Source: Ammoniphilus oxalaticus (GTDB lineage: Bacteria; Bacillota; Bacilli; Aneurinibacillales; RAOX-1). Taken from it: a stretch of 64,000 nucleotides of DNA. Below are positions 8,968 to 18,623 of this stretch, piece after piece. A program made the translations under genes and the position numbers. The stretch covers positions 1 to 64,000 of the forward strand of contig NZ_MCHY01000013.1 in the NCBI RefSeq assembly GCF_003609605.1, given 5' to 3'. Under the pieces are notes generated by a model. It saw only the letters and a list, made by a program, of their open reading frames with translations, was not told the origin of the DNA and did no database searches. Positions within the stretch are counted from its first letter, which is position 1. The number at the start of each line of letters is the position of its first letter.

Positions 8968-9369
8968 TTACCCCCTCACTTTAAATGTAAAATTTGTTGA
9001 ATAGATCGGTCGATCCTGTTCATCCAATCCAATATGAATCGGATTACTTTGCATAGGACTCGAAGCGTACACGTAGCTACTACCTATCACAAAGTTGTTC
9101 CTTTTGTCGAAATGACTAATCAGCTGCTTAGCCAACTGCTCCGTCAAATCCATTTGGGCGGGATCCGCCTTGTAGCTCTTTCCTTTGACAATGATTTGGA
9201 ATGTCGGATTATCTATTGGTAAATCATCGTCAGGACTGAAACCGCCTGTACCAAAGACAAAGAGAGCTGGAAGCAGATCGTCCTTTATTTCACTCGGAAT
9301 AAAGTTTGGATCAGGAAATACGCTGAAACCAAGATCGATGAGATAATCGATTAGCTCCTGCGCCCTCAT
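8968..9369 (-). CDS. tail terminator / minor capsid protein
   Basis: 133 residues, in the slot between the gp10-like protein and the tail tube. It resembles the phage minor capsid family annotated in Gram-positive phages (PALFVFGTGGFSPDDDLP, PTFQIIVKG). It probably caps the tail tube or joins it to the head. Its ATG touches the stop of the gene before it. Confidence 0.72.
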   Translation of the reverse strand: MRAQELIDYLIDLGFSVFPDPNFIPSEIKDDLLPALFVFGTGGFSPDDDLPIDNPTFQIIVKGKSYKADPAQMDLTEQLAKQLISHFDKRNNFVIGSSYVYASSPMQSNPIHIGLDEQDRPIYSTNFTFKVRG

Positions 9370-9812
9370 TACTTAAGCACCTTGCTTAATTCCTTCTTGA
9401 TTAACTCCTCATTAATCTTCAAAGCGTTTTCCAGATACTTCTTGCCAGGTGTGAATCCTTTATGATTGGGCTTGCTCGCTGTAATCGGACCAGGTGACAT
9501 ATGAATAACTTTTCCTGACTTTGTTTTACGGAATCCTTCATGTTGAACAGCAGCATAGTCATCCGTTTCAGGACTGTTACCAAAATCAATGTAGATCCTT
9601 CTGATTTCTTTTTTCACTTCACCGACAACCAGCGAACCTTCTAGATCACCACTGTCCACTCCGACTAATGCCTTGGCATCTGTGATAACCTGATGAGCCA
9701 ACTTGGTGAGCGTGTCATCGAGCCTTTGATCAACCTTCTTTGAAACTTTATCTAAGTTTTGGACCATCATTTCAATTCCTTCTAACGAGAAACTTATGCC
9801 ATCCTTAGCCAT
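9369..9812 (-). CDS. HK97 gp10-like head-tail protein
   Basis: 147 residues. The order helix-rich N-terminus, VDSGDLEGSL, DYAAVQHEG, GFTPGKKYLENAL is the classic gp10/HK97-gp10 pattern. It acts in joining head to tail. It overlaps the head-closure gene by 8 bases and the next gene by one base. Confidence 0.88.
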   Translation of the reverse strand: MAKDGISFSLEGIEMMVQNLDKVSKKVDQRLDDTLTKLAHQVITDAKALVGVDSGDLEGSLVVGEVKKEIRRIYIDFGNSPETDDYAAVQHEGFRKTKSGKVIHMSPGPITASKPNHKGFTPGKKYLENALKINEELIKKELSKVLK

Positions 9813-10122
9813 AGATAATCACCTTCTTCACTTTATCGGTACCAAGATGCTTCCTAATCTCGTAATGAGAGATGCCGATGCGGATTTCTTGGCCTAATGC
9901 ATTGGTGTACATGAAGTAGTCATCGAATCCAATGGGGTTTACCCCCTCAATATGGACCTCATAGGCGACCTGTACTTCCTCGCCCTTGTTGTTCTTGATA
10001 ACCTTCTGTTCTTCTACCACCTTGGCAGACTTAATGACTTCAACAGGAGGCAGCGGCCTTCCCCAATCATCTTTTTGAGAGTGGAAATGAACCACTGCCG
10101 CAGGATATCCAAATAAGCTCAT
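9805..10122 (-). CDS. head closure (head-tail adaptor) protein
   Basis: 105 residues. Mostly beta (VVHFHSQKDDWGRPLPP, YEVHIEGVNPIGFDDYFMYT), in the expected position of the small head-closure ring protein between the connector and gp10-like genes. Four-base overlap with the upstream gene implies translational coupling. Family assignment rests partly on gene order. Confidence 0.7.
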   Translation of the reverse strand: MSLFGYPAAVVHFHSQKDDWGRPLPPVEVIKSAKVVEEQKVIKNNKGEEVQVAYEVHIEGVNPIGFDDYFMYTNALGQEIRIGISHYEIRKHLGTDKVKKVIIYG

Positions 10123-10511
10123 AACAACACACCACCATACTGACGCTGAGCAGCATCCTCCGCTTCCTGTTGGGCTATCTCATCAGCAGTCGGACCAAGT
10201 AACTCCCTAACAAACGGCGCAACAACAGGACGTTCCCCGTCTTTGTAGCTAATGGATTCACCATTATCAGTTACCGTCTTTACGTTGTGCTTTTGATATT
10301 TGAGTGCGGGATCAATCCCCTGGAGCTCCCAAATTGCTTGATAAGCAACAACCTCGATTGATAGTTCCGTTTCTGGATACCATCTCTGTAGGTTTCGAGT
10401 CGCTTGCTTCACTGCGATGTCAGGCCGATCTGCATCCGTCCATGCATCCTTTTCTAGTACGTTCTCGTTAACCCACTGATCAACGGAAGATACATCAATC
10501 GTTGTAGGCAT
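10119..10511 (-). CDS. head-tail connector protein
   Basis: 130 residues if started at the ATG at 10511, which is 6-7 bases after AGGTGAT; a GTG at 10520 is less well placed. Helical N-terminal part (VKQATRNLQRWYP, VAYQAIWELQG) fits the gp6-like connector family that docks under the portal. The C-terminus is Gln/Ala-rich. Confidence 0.75.
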   Translation of the reverse strand: MPTTIDVSSVDQWVNENVLEKDAWTDADRPDIAVKQATRNLQRWYPETELSIEVVAYQAIWELQGIDPALKYQKHNVKTVTDNGESISYKDGERPVVAPFVRELLGPTADEIAQQEAEDAAQRQYGGVLL

Positions 10512-10520
10512 GTTAATCAC

Positions 10521-10733
10521 CTACTTTCCTTTTTTCTTTTCTTCTTTCTCTTCGACAGGTTCTTCGACTTCCTTTTCTGGTTGAGGAGCCTCAACGATTA
10601 GCTCTTTAGCGACACCAAGGAAAATAAGGCGTTCGCCATCCTCTTTTTTGATCTTTTTGATCGCATCCCCTGATTGAAACCACTTGCCACCGTGTTTTAT
10701 GACTCCAGTAGCTTTTACATCCACTTTCATCAC
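10521..10733 (-). CDS. small phage structural-region protein
   Basis: Up to 70 residues, with a Glu/Lys-rich charged tail (EEPVEEKEEKKKGK). Small proteins of this kind (VKATGVIKHGGKWFQSGDAI) commonly follow the capsid gene in siphoviruses; their role is unknown. The ribosome site AAAGGG is too close to the first ATG, so translation may start at the GTG at codon 4. Confidence 0.65.
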   Translation of the reverse strand: MMKVDVKATGVIKHGGKWFQSGDAIKKIKKEDGERLIFLGVAKELIVEAPQPEKEVEEPVEEKEEKKKGK

Positions 10734-10741
10734 CCTTTCAT

Positions 10742-10768
10742 AAAAAAAGAGTACCCTTTTGGATACTC
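10742..10768 (-). terminator. terminator after capsid gene
   Basis: Minus strand: stem GAGTATCC/GGGTACTC (one G-U pair) with a TTTT-type loop, followed by seven T. It sits directly downstream of the major capsid gene. Confidence 0.8.
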
Positions 10769-10770
10769 CT

Positions 10771-11889
10771 TTAGATTACTGTTGCAGATACGACAGAATC
10801 AGCCCACGCAAAAGCTGGGAAGGACAATGCCATACCAGCTGTTCGCAAACGAATTGGATTCTTCGTCACGTCACGGAACACATAAATACCCATGTCACCG
10901 TGTTGAACAGGCTCGATCTCCGACATCATTTCTTCCGTCGTCTTAGCCCATAAATAGTTCCCAAGTGGACCTTCTGGCATCAAGATAAACTTATCTTGCG
11001 GCACCATGCGCACCGTCGTAAAGTTAAGTTTTCCATTCTTCAATGCACGATCTTCTGTGCGAGCTTGTGTGTCATAACGAGCAATTTGCGGCAAGTCAAG
11101 AGAATCAAACACAGCATTTAGCTGCGCAAGATTCAATTGCGGTGGTTGCGCGGTTCCGCTAGGATCCCCAAAGAATTGGCGGCGAATATTCAAATTCTGT
11201 AACAAGTAGGAGATAATGCGTCGAGAAGTGAGCGCGCGCGACAACACAATCCCTTTATCCGCCAATGCGTCCATCCATGTTTGGATATCTTCGATTGGGT
11301 TCGAGCTTTGAATATCGCTCCACTTATCTGTACCGGACAATACAGGTGTTTGTTCCGGTGTGTATCCCCAGTTCACATCAACGTGAACATCTCCTTCTTG
11401 ATACTGTATCTTCCCACTCCATAGGATAGTCATCGCAATCCACTCGCGGCGCGCTCGGATGGCGTCAACCGCATACTGAGCATCGTTTAATTGCTCATTG
11501 CGTAATTGATTACGCTCCTCGCTACGCAACCCATAGCTTTGAGATGCCTGGAGAGCTATACGAACCAATTTCTCATCCATATAGCGACCACGCTGAATCT
11601 TTGGAATCTCAATACGTGATCCCGTCAAACCTTCGCGGGAACCATATTCAACTTCTGTTCCCAACTCTGCGATTTGTGCCATTACAGGCAATCGCGGCGA
11701 CTCATTCTTGATCACATCAACAGTTAATTCAGATGTTTCCTTCGGAGGAAACAAAAGAGTGTGCAAGTAATCATTTGGTGTAGCAAGGTTTCGAGAATAA
11801 ATCAGTAGATCCTCTCCTGATAACGCTTCTTCAAACGTCATTTCAATAGGGTCATCTGCAAAAAATTGTAGGTTTAATTTAATTCCCAC
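10771..11889 (-). CDS. major capsid protein (gpE family)
   Basis: 372 residues. Belongs to the lambda gpE-like capsid family (AGLTGSRIEIPKIQ-type segment as EGLTGSRIEIPKIQRGRYMD, IAMTILWSGK, IYVFRDVTKNPIRLRTAGMA). The N-terminus carries LNLQFF, a tag also present in the scaffold protein. A lambda gpD-like decoration gene directly upstream supports the assignment. Followed by a terminator. Confidence 0.92.
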   Translation of the reverse strand: MGIKLNLQFFADDPIEMTFEEALSGEDLLIYSRNLATPNDYLHTLLFPPKETSELTVDVIKNESPRLPVMAQIAELGTEVEYGSREGLTGSRIEIPKIQRGRYMDEKLVRIALQASQSYGLRSEERNQLRNEQLNDAQYAVDAIRARREWIAMTILWSGKIQYQEGDVHVDVNWGYTPEQTPVLSGTDKWSDIQSSNPIEDIQTWMDALADKGIVLSRALTSRRIISYLLQNLNIRRQFFGDPSGTAQPPQLNLAQLNAVFDSLDLPQIARYDTQARTEDRALKNGKLNFTTVRMVPQDKFILMPEGPLGNYLWAKTTEEMMSEIEPVQHGDMGIYVFRDVTKNPIRLRTAGMALSFPAFAWADSVVSATVI

Positions 11890-11914
11890 TTCGTATCATT
11901 CCTCTCAAAGTTAA

Positions 11915-12289
11915 TTAAGCAAAGACAATATGAGGCATCTTCTGGCGCAAAGCATCGTCGACAGTAACTGGAATTCGCTCTTTGATGACTTTGGCCACTT
12001 CATAGCCACCGACAACATGATCGCCATATTTGACGTTAACCGTACGCTTCAAAATGACAGACGGGTTTTCGCTGCCGTCTTCACCATCGGGATTGTACGG
12101 CACGAACTTTCCATTCGCCAATTTGGACATTGGCATTCCCTTTTTAATGATCTTGTCACCGCTCCCATCTGCGGAAACCTTGGTCGAATCAATCGTAATC
12201 CCGTTTGTTACTTCGCGGATCACTTCGAACGATGCAAGAATTTCGTATTCACCGTGTACCTCAATGCGAGTTTGTGGTTGTAAACGCAT
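11915..12289 (-). CDS. capsid decoration protein (lambda gpD-like)
   Basis: 124 residues, small beta protein just before the gpE-type capsid gene, as in lambda and its relatives. It would trim and stabilise the expanded capsid. Motifs such as VTNGITIDSTKVSADGSGDK and KRTVNVKYGDHVVGGYEV fit the head decoration family. Confidence 0.78.
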   Translation of the reverse strand: MRLQPQTRIEVHGEYEILASFEVIREVTNGITIDSTKVSADGSGDKIIKKGMPMSKLANGKFVPYNPDGEDGSENPSVILKRTVNVKYGDHVVGGYEVAKVIKERIPVTVDDALRQKMPHIVFA

Positions 12290-12303
12290 AATAGATTACC
12301 TCC

Positions 12304-13062
12304 TTAGTTTTTGGCCCAAGGGTCATGAGCCGCTTGATTATCGGCGCCAAACCCTCTGTTTTGGGCAAGTTTAATAATTTCTTCTTTTGATGTCGGTTGT
12401 TGTTTCCGCGCATTAGGGACCGTTGCTCCGAATGATCCATTTCCCGTCTTGGTTTTAATCAAGTGTGGTTTATTTTTGGCCAATGTTTCCAACGCTTCCT
12501 TGACACCTAACAAATTGCCTTTGTCGTCCTCTTTGACTTCTTTAAGGTCAGCTAATGCAAGTGCATCCTCCCAATCAGCAAAACCTAGCTCATTAGCCTG
12601 AATCTTTACTTCAGCCGTAAGTAGCCGCTTAAACGTGCGCTCTTCTTGCTCTTTCATACGGTCCTTTAGCTTTTCCTCGACTAGTTGCTCGACGTCGACA
12701 GAATTATCGTCATCCTTCTTTTGTTGTTGTGGTTTCTTCTGTTGGGCATTTTGCTCTTTCAAAGCAACCTGCATATCTTCCACCGATTCAAAGCCTAGGG
12801 ACTTAGCCAAAATTAATTGACCCTCCTTTTCGGCAGCGGAGAGTTTGTCATTAAATTCAGATTCCGTTTTAAAGGTCGCAAAGTAAGTGTCTCCGCCCTG
12901 GCCACCATCACCTCCCCCATCGCCCCCTGGATTGTCGCCTGAACCCCCGCCATCTCCACCAAAGAACTGTAGATTCATTGGCATCTGACTTACGTAAGGA
13001 CGTTTCTTTCTACTTGTAAACAGAGATAAAAACTTAGACCAAATCTTTTTCATAAGCTTCAT
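12304..13062 (-). CDS. capsid scaffold protein
   Basis: About 252 residues. I chose the ATG at 13062 because AAGGGGG precedes it by about 7 bases. After a basic leader comes MPMNLQFFGGDGG, then a Gly-rich stretch, a long acidic/Gln-rich coiled coil (QQKKPQQQKKDDD, EEKLKDRMKEQEER) and a short conserved C-terminus, the layout of phage scaffolds. The LNLQFF-like tag is shared with the capsid protein and may mark both for the same assembly step. Confidence 0.85.
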   Translation of the reverse strand: MKLMKKIWSKFLSLFTSRKKRPYVSQMPMNLQFFGGDGGGSGDNPGGDGGGDGGQGGDTYFATFKTESEFNDKLSAAEKEGQLILAKSLGFESVEDMQVALKEQNAQQKKPQQQKKDDDNSVDVEQLVEEKLKDRMKEQEERTFKRLLTAEVKIQANELGFADWEDALALADLKEVKEDDKGNLLGVKEALETLAKNKPHLIKTKTGNGSFGATVPNARKQQPTSKEEIIKLAQNRGFGADNQAAHDPWAKN

Positions 13063-13085
13063 GGTTTTCCCCCTTGTTTTTCGCA

Positions 13086-13113
13086 TTAAAAAAGCACTCC
13101 AATATGAGCGCTT
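13086..13113 (-). terminator. terminator upstream of scaffold gene
   Basis: Minus strand: AAGCGCTC/GAGTGCTT stem (one G-U pair) followed by TTTTTAAT. It lies between the minor head protein and scaffold genes. The 118 bases upstream of it hold possible small reading frames (a 13-codon ATG frame behind AAGGAG, and a longer +1 frame without a start codon) but no gene I can support. Confidence 0.7.
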
Positions 13114-13231
13114 AGAAAATCCTTTTTGAATATCTATCGATAAATCGTTGCCAAGCCTTAAACTTTACGATTAGGACATCTTCCTGTGCTAATATCCATG
13201 GCAGTCTCCTTGATTAATAGTCACATACTGC

Positions 13232-14278
13232 TTAGTTACTGGCCTTACGCTCTTTGATTTCTAAACCAATGATTCTAAAATCCTCCATCCAATCTTTATA
13301 CAGCTGCGTATTCCTAGCCTTATGACTTGCGAACGTCCTTAGATCGGGAAGATCAGGCATCCTTGCCTTATATCGAATCCACTGTTTCCTCGTCACGTTT
13401 GTTCGTGACTTCGAACGTTGCAATTCATTGTACCGACGGATCTGTTCGGATGTTCTTGTATCTTTAAACGGATCATTAGAAAGTTCGATCATCTTCTTTA
13501 TCTCTTCCTCACCTTGATAGCTCTCAATCCAAGCGGAAGCCGAATGAACGCAATGGGCATGATAAGGCGGCTTAAGCTCCAATTTAGGGAAGCGGCTATC
13601 TTCTCCGCTGATGCTGTATACCCTGCCTTGATACATGGCGCACAAATCACACGTAATTCCCACTCGATTAACATAAACCAGATCAATTCCGTTCTGTTGC
13701 ATTTGGTTGATCGATCCATCTACGTGAGCTTTACGCTGGTTATAGTGAATCACTGCCGACATGTACTTATCAGCGGGTATTCGAGCACCATTCTTTGCGA
13801 TCATGCCCGTAATCTGTTGCTGAGATAGCTCTGCCACCGCGTCCTTGGTTGCTCGTCTACGGCTAACGCCTTCGATCAAGCTCCTTTGATTCGCTGTCCT
13901 TACAACATCTTCGATCCGCTTCTTGGCATCAGCAGACATATAATCCGAAGCTGCCAATATGCTATAGAAACATTCGTCCACAATCTCTTGAACCGCTTCT
14001 TGATGAATTAGCGATTGGATTGACTCGTTTACGCGGTCGATTCCCTCTTCCTTTAATTTATCAACGAGTTCTCTGCTGCCTTCTTTATAAGATTCGGATA
14101 TGATTTCCGCGGCCATTTCAGACGCTTCACTAGATAAAGCACTAATGATAGCTTGAACTTCTCGAAGTATGCGCTCTTTATTTCGTTTAGTTGGACCATC
14201 CTCAAGACGTCGAATCAGCTCTAAGATACGATAACCAGATTCCTCGTACACTTCAATTAGCTGTTCTCTTTTGTCCAT
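13232..14278 (-). CDS. phage minor head protein (minor capsid protein 2 / SPP1 gp7 type)
   Basis: 348 residues, helical first half, then the signature region ADKYMSAVIHYNQRKAHVDG, GITCDLCAMYQGRVYSI and PPYHAHCVHSASAW with conserved Cys and His residues. This matches phage minor head/capsid proteins that sit beside the portal and enter the prohead. Starts 2 bases before the portal stop. Confidence 0.88.
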   Translation of the reverse strand: MDKREQLIEVYEESGYRILELIRRLEDGPTKRNKERILREVQAIISALSSEASEMAAEIISESYKEGSRELVDKLKEEGIDRVNESIQSLIHQEAVQEIVDECFYSILAASDYMSADAKKRIEDVVRTANQRSLIEGVSRRRATKDAVAELSQQQITGMIAKNGARIPADKYMSAVIHYNQRKAHVDGSINQMQQNGIDLVYVNRVGITCDLCAMYQGRVYSISGEDSRFPKLELKPPYHAHCVHSASAWIESYQGEEEIKKMIELSNDPFKDTRTSEQIRRYNELQRSKSRTNVTRKQWIRYKARMPDLPDLRTFASHKARNTQLYKDWMEDFRIIGLEIKERKASN

Positions 14279-14280
14279 TC

Positions 14281-15780
14281 TTATTCACCTACCCTAGCCT
14301 TAGGAGGTTGAATGAGTGTCGGATCCATTGAATCGATCATATTTTCGTCTTCAATTTTCCTGATCTCCGCCTGAATAGCTTCCTCGGACCAATCGGGATG
14401 AATGCGGCGGACTGTTGTTTCAAGCGATTGAACGCCCTGACTATACTTGTTCGATTCCTCGGTGTCACGTTCACTGTCCGCTTTAGGCATCATATCTCCC
14501 CACTCAATAACAGGCGCCATCACTTCCATATCAGCGCCACTCATCGCATTTTCTAAAATGACGCACTTGCGAATCGCATCTTTCATGGCAGTATCAAATT
14601 TGGCCTGAATCGCTTCAGCTTTGATAACCGATGTGATCCAGAGATACAGAAGCGCTATCCCCGTATTGCCCCTTCCATCCTTGATTCCCGCAGCTTCAGG
14701 AGATGTTTTAGATACGGCCATCATATATTCGATCAGCCTTGATACGTGTTTGTACGACTCTTCTAATTTAGCATCCCAAGTAATATATTGGGGAACCGCT
14801 CCGTTGTTTTCGTCATAGCTGACGACTTCCAGGTCAGCATTGCGAACAAAGTGTTGTCCATAATGCATGTTATTTTTTTGTGCAACGGTGTCCCACAATT
14901 TTCGAGGGATTGCCAGCTTCGGCTTACCGTGTTTGTCGAAAATAACAGCATCCCTGGTAATCGTCCAATTGATCTCCTCTTGTATCCCATCAACATTCCG
15001 CAGGGCGGAGCGCCCGCGCGGGTTAGGCAACGTCTCATCATTCGGCACATAACCGCATAGCAATTCGGTAACGCCCTCCAGCTCAACATTCTCGGGAATG
15101 AATAGCTCATATCGCTGCGCATATGCCTTGATGTCCATTTCATTGTTTACTGTCTTCCCTTCCATTTCAAAGACAAGTTGCTGAACAGATAATCCTGTCT
15201 CCGTTAAGCGTTGGCGCTCAATTCGTAAGTACTTCTCTTTCTTACTCTCTTCATCGCCCCACTCCTCAATCCAGGCGATATCCGCCCCGTCATCATCGTC
15301 GTGCGGAAAGTATTGGCAACCAGCAATCCACTCGAACCATACTTTCCCGCGATCATTACGTCGGATGCGGTACGCAACACGTCCATCAACCTGGTGCTGT
15401 GTGACGGCCGCCCATATCTTTTCGGTTGGCTTAGATGCATCGACAACAGATTCAACAAATTCAAGTTCGGGCCCTTCCTCAATATCGGCTGATATATTAC
15501 CAAGGGAGCGGTTAATGAGATCGGACGGCAACTCCGCTATTAGGCTTGAAAAGTTGACTACGATGTACTCCTGATTTGAAGATTCAAGTTGCTCAATGCG
15601 GCGCCATCTGTTTATACCCATTCGCTTCAAGCTGTATCTCTTTACTTGGCCAATCGTTCGGGCTCTCGGAAATATTTCTTCATGATCACCATCATACAAC
15701 TTTCGATAGTAGAACATTTCTGCTACTTCCGCGTCATAAGGCGGCGGAGGGAACGGCTTCTTGATGTATGAGATCGTCAT
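14281..15780 (-). CDS. portal protein (SPP1 family)
   Basis: About 499 residues. Start set at the ATG at 15780 (MTISYIKKPFPPPP), which follows GAAGGTGA by 6 bases. It has portal features: ELPSDLINRSLG near the N-terminus, EEINWTITRDAVIFDKHGKP in the middle and a long helical C-terminal stretch (DTEESNKYSQGVQSL). It forms the dodecameric ring through which DNA is packaged, with TerL encoded just upstream. Confidence 0.92.
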   Translation of the reverse strand: MTISYIKKPFPPPPYDAEVAEMFYYRKLYDGDHEEIFPRARTIGQVKRYSLKRMGINRWRRIEQLESSNQEYIVVNFSSLIAELPSDLINRSLGNISADIEEGPELEFVESVVDASKPTEKIWAAVTQHQVDGRVAYRIRRNDRGKVWFEWIAGCQYFPHDDDDGADIAWIEEWGDEESKKEKYLRIERQRLTETGLSVQQLVFEMEGKTVNNEMDIKAYAQRYELFIPENVELEGVTELLCGYVPNDETLPNPRGRSALRNVDGIQEEINWTITRDAVIFDKHGKPKLAIPRKLWDTVAQKNNMHYGQHFVRNADLEVVSYDENNGAVPQYITWDAKLEESYKHVSRLIEYMMAVSKTSPEAAGIKDGRGNTGIALLYLWITSVIKAEAIQAKFDTAMKDAIRKCVILENAMSGADMEVMAPVIEWGDMMPKADSERDTEESNKYSQGVQSLETTVRRIHPDWSEEAIQAEIRKIEDENMIDSMDPTLIQPPKARVGE

Positions 15781-15796
15781 GTATTTCACCTTCTTT

Positions 15797-17215
15797 CTAC
15801 CAGTTAGCAAAGCGTTCGCTGGACCACATCATTTCCTCCTCCGTTGCAAATGCAAGTGCAACTGCATCTGCTCTGTCTGGGGAATCAAGGCCGCGTTTCT
15901 TCATATCTTCTTTACGCTCCAACATGATTCGTCCCTTACTTGTTATTCTGTATTTTCTCGAAGTTAGTTGTGATATTAGCTCGTCATCATCTGGAAACTG
16001 AACGGTCCCTTCTGATCCTTGAAGATAAAGGCTTAAATTTTCCGTTAGCCAATCACGAACCGATGCCCATATTTCCGTACCTCGATTCTCATAATGTTCA
16101 GTGTCCTCGGCTTTTCTGCCATTCCCAATTGGAACAACGCGGATAGAAAAAGGAAATCTTTCCGTTTGGATTATTTCTTCTAGTTGGTCCGTAACGCCAC
16201 CACCGACACCATCATCATCCACTTTAATAACAACATCATTAATAAATGGATACCGCTCATGATAATCACGTGCTGTTCGGATGATGTGCCCTGTGGTTTC
16301 TGTTGTTCCTTGTTTGGTGTAGTCTTGCAAATCAAACAATCTCCCACCGATTCTTGGTGCAATTACAGTAGCATCATCACCATAACGCGCAACGTCAACA
16401 CCAAGATGTAGAGTGTTTCCTAACGGTACTACTTTTGTTTCTGTTGCCGTCTCCGCCAATTCTAAAGCGATAAATGCATCTGGTTCTGCTTTCGGAAACT
16501 CGCCATAAACACGAACACGAACAACATCACTGCCCTCTCCATACTTTCGGATTAGGCGCTCAATGTTTTCTTTGCTCGCCCTCGACGAGTCGTAACTGGA
16601 AACCTTATGAGTTTTGTAGTCTGCTCGATCACGATGATGGGAATCATAAAAAACCCCACTTGTTCGAGTCGGGTTCCCACACATCAGCAATTTGTTTTCA
16701 TGTCCTGACAATGTACCAAGAATAGCCTCCATGATATCATCAGCGACACCAGAAGCTTCATCGACAACAAATAACATATAATCCTCATGAAACCCCTGCA
16801 TGTTCTCAGGTTTCGTTGCCGTTCTGGCCGTAGCGAACCAGCGTTCTTCATTCCCTACCATGTACACCTTTGTTTTAGTCCATTTAAGGAAGTTCTTAAC
16901 CATCGACGATTCAAGCCACTTGGCAATCTCTGCCCATAGAACGTCATTGAGTTGTTGTCGAGTCGGGGCTGTGCATATCACCTTCGGGTTTGGTCGGCAG
17001 CATAAGTACCAAATAACCGCCACAGCCTCCAGCCCCGTTTTCCCAACCCCTTGCCCTGATCGGACAGAAACGAATGGATCAGTTGCCAAGTCATTGAGGA
17101 CATTTCGCTGCCAAGTGTCCGGGTAGAATTGAAGGATGTCTGCCGCGAAGGCAACAGGATCATCCCAATACACGTCGATAAGATCAACGAGCACGCTATG
17201 TGGCTTGTTACTCAT
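15797..17215 (-). CDS. terL: terminase large subunit
   Basis: 472 residues. Walker A SGQGVGKT near residue 55, Walker B MLFVVDEAS near 150, coupling motif GNPTRTSGVFYDS near 200, and RNase H-like nuclease acidic residues (LGVDVARYGDDATV, KVDDDGVGGGV, SPDRADAVALA). It powers and cuts DNA during packaging. It overlaps the small subunit gene by 8 bases. Confidence 0.95.
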   Translation of the reverse strand: MSNKPHSVLVDLIDVYWDDPVAFAADILQFYPDTWQRNVLNDLATDPFVSVRSGQGVGKTGLEAVAVIWYLCCRPNPKVICTAPTRQQLNDVLWAEIAKWLESSMVKNFLKWTKTKVYMVGNEERWFATARTATKPENMQGFHEDYMLFVVDEASGVADDIMEAILGTLSGHENKLLMCGNPTRTSGVFYDSHHRDRADYKTHKVSSYDSSRASKENIERLIRKYGEGSDVVRVRVYGEFPKAEPDAFIALELAETATETKVVPLGNTLHLGVDVARYGDDATVIAPRIGGRLFDLQDYTKQGTTETTGHIIRTARDYHERYPFINDVVIKVDDDGVGGGVTDQLEEIIQTERFPFSIRVVPIGNGRKAEDTEHYENRGTEIWASVRDWLTENLSLYLQGSEGTVQFPDDDELISQLTSRKYRITSKGRIMLERKEDMKKRGLDSPDRADAVALAFATEEEMMWSSERFANW

Positions 17216-17990
17216 CGCGATTCACCTTGCGCCTTTCAGCAGCTTCTTTTATTGCAGCAACCCAATCATCCGCGCCGTCATTTTTGGTGTTGCTAGATAT
17301 GTTCTCGATTTCGGCTTTTGTCTTGTCAACTCGGGCCTGCATCAATTCGAGATTCAATCTACGCTCGTCAAACTCATCTACCAGTTCGATATATTGCCTC
17401 ACTAAATTTCGATATTCAGCCATCGCCCGAGTTTGAGCCCTAATGTATGACTCGAAGCGTTCATGTGCATAAATAACTTTGTATGTTGTACTGTCACCTT
17501 CCACTCCGCTACTATGTCCCGATTTTTCTTTAAGATGGTCCCACTCATCATCGACACCCATGATTCTTTGCATGCGAACTATTGCGGAAAACTTTATTTC
17601 TATCTGCATCCAAAGCTGATCAATGAAACTAGAGCCTTCCATCGCCTTAATGATTTCAACTTGCTCCTTATGCAAAAACTTGCTGTATAAACCGTGTTTT
17701 AGTTGAAAGCTGTTGTGATTCGGAAATCTGTGTGATGGATTCGGGTTTCCGCTGCGCCTTTTCTGTCCCTTATATGAAGTGTCGCCTTTATTAGATGCAA
17801 CACCTTTGTCTTTCTCCGTTGCAACGCTGTTCTTTTTTGTTGCACGTTGCGCTGCGTCGTTGCGTTGCCAGTTCTCACGGTTTTTCCTGCTGCGAATCGT
17901 GCTGTCTTTAACCCCATGTTTTTCAGCCAATGCCCTGAACGTGATCTTGGTTGTTTCCCACTCATTTCTAATTTCATCCCAATTAGGCAT
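17208..17990 (-). CDS. terS: terminase small subunit
   Basis: 260 residues. N-terminal helix-turn-helix (WETTKITFRALAEKHGVKDSTIRSR), then a basic linker and a conserved KHGLYSKFL segment as in PBSX/YqaS-type small terminases, then coiled coil. It recognises the packaging site. The preceding 80 bases hold only the terminator at 18041-18065. Confidence 0.9.
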   Translation of the reverse strand: MPNWDEIRNEWETTKITFRALAEKHGVKDSTIRSRKNRENWQRNDAAQRATKKNSVATEKDKGVASNKGDTSYKGQKRRSGNPNPSHRFPNHNSFQLKHGLYSKFLHKEQVEIIKAMEGSSFIDQLWMQIEIKFSAIVRMQRIMGVDDEWDHLKEKSGHSSGVEGDSTTYKVIYAHERFESYIRAQTRAMAEYRNLVRQYIELVDEFDERRLNLELMQARVDKTKAEIENISSNTKNDGADDWVAAIKEAAERRKVNRDE

Positions 17991-18040
17991 CTACATAACA
18001 CCGCCTCCTACCGCTATTTGCTTGTTTCGATTTTTGGCAA

Positions 18041-18065
18041 AAGAAAAAGCACCGCGATGGGTGCT
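18041..18065 (-). terminator. terminator after 130-residue orphan gene
   Basis: Minus strand AGCACC/GGTGCT with six-base loop, followed by TTTTCTTTTG. It separates the gene at 18075-18467 from the terminase genes. Confidence 0.8.
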
Positions 18066-18074
18066 GTTTCCTAA

Positions 18075-18467
18075 CTATTTCGATTTATAATCCTGAGCAT
18101 AGTCACTAATAAACGTTATCGCACGACTAGACCCTTCAATAAATTGGTCATACCTTGAACTTAACCAAGATGGGTTGTCATCCCTTTTTACAACATATTC
18201 CTTTAATTCAAATCTATAATTATTGAACGATTCGAAAAACAGTTGTATCTCAAAAGTTTCCAAACCCTGCTCAAAACATAAATTTTTAGCTGTTAAGTAG
18301 CTTTGATTCGCTATTTGTAAAAATCCAAGTGAAAGTTGAAAGCTTACGTCTCCTTCGTAAACACCATCAACCAATACGTTGTAAGATGCCTTTACAAAGC
18401 TACGAGTTTCTTCCATAAGCTCTTTTAATAACTGCATGTTGTAAATATTTTTACTTTCTAGCCCCAT
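18075..18467 (-). CDS. phage protein of unknown function, probable moron
   Basis: 130 residues, soluble, helical, AT-rich. No family recognised. It stands alone between an 820-base gap and a terminator, upstream of the packaging genes, so it may be an accessory gene with its own expression. A candidate promoter further upstream (19176-19204) could also serve it. Confidence 0.65.
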   Translation of the reverse strand: MGLESKNIYNMQLLKELMEETRSFVKASYNVLVDGVYEGDVSFQLSLGFLQIANQSYLTAKNLCFEQGLETFEIQLFFESFNNYRFELKEYVVKRDDNPSWLSSRYDQFIEGSSRAITFISDYAQDYKSK

Positions 18468-18623
18468 TTAATCACCACCTCTCATCGAACCAATTCGACA
18501 AAAGGAGGTATTTACCTGCTACTTTTTTCCCATGGATAAAGAACTTATCAAACAAAAAACACCTCGTCATAAGTTATTCTCATCCGTTTTATATGAATCT
18601 TATTCTATTAAATTACCAGTTCA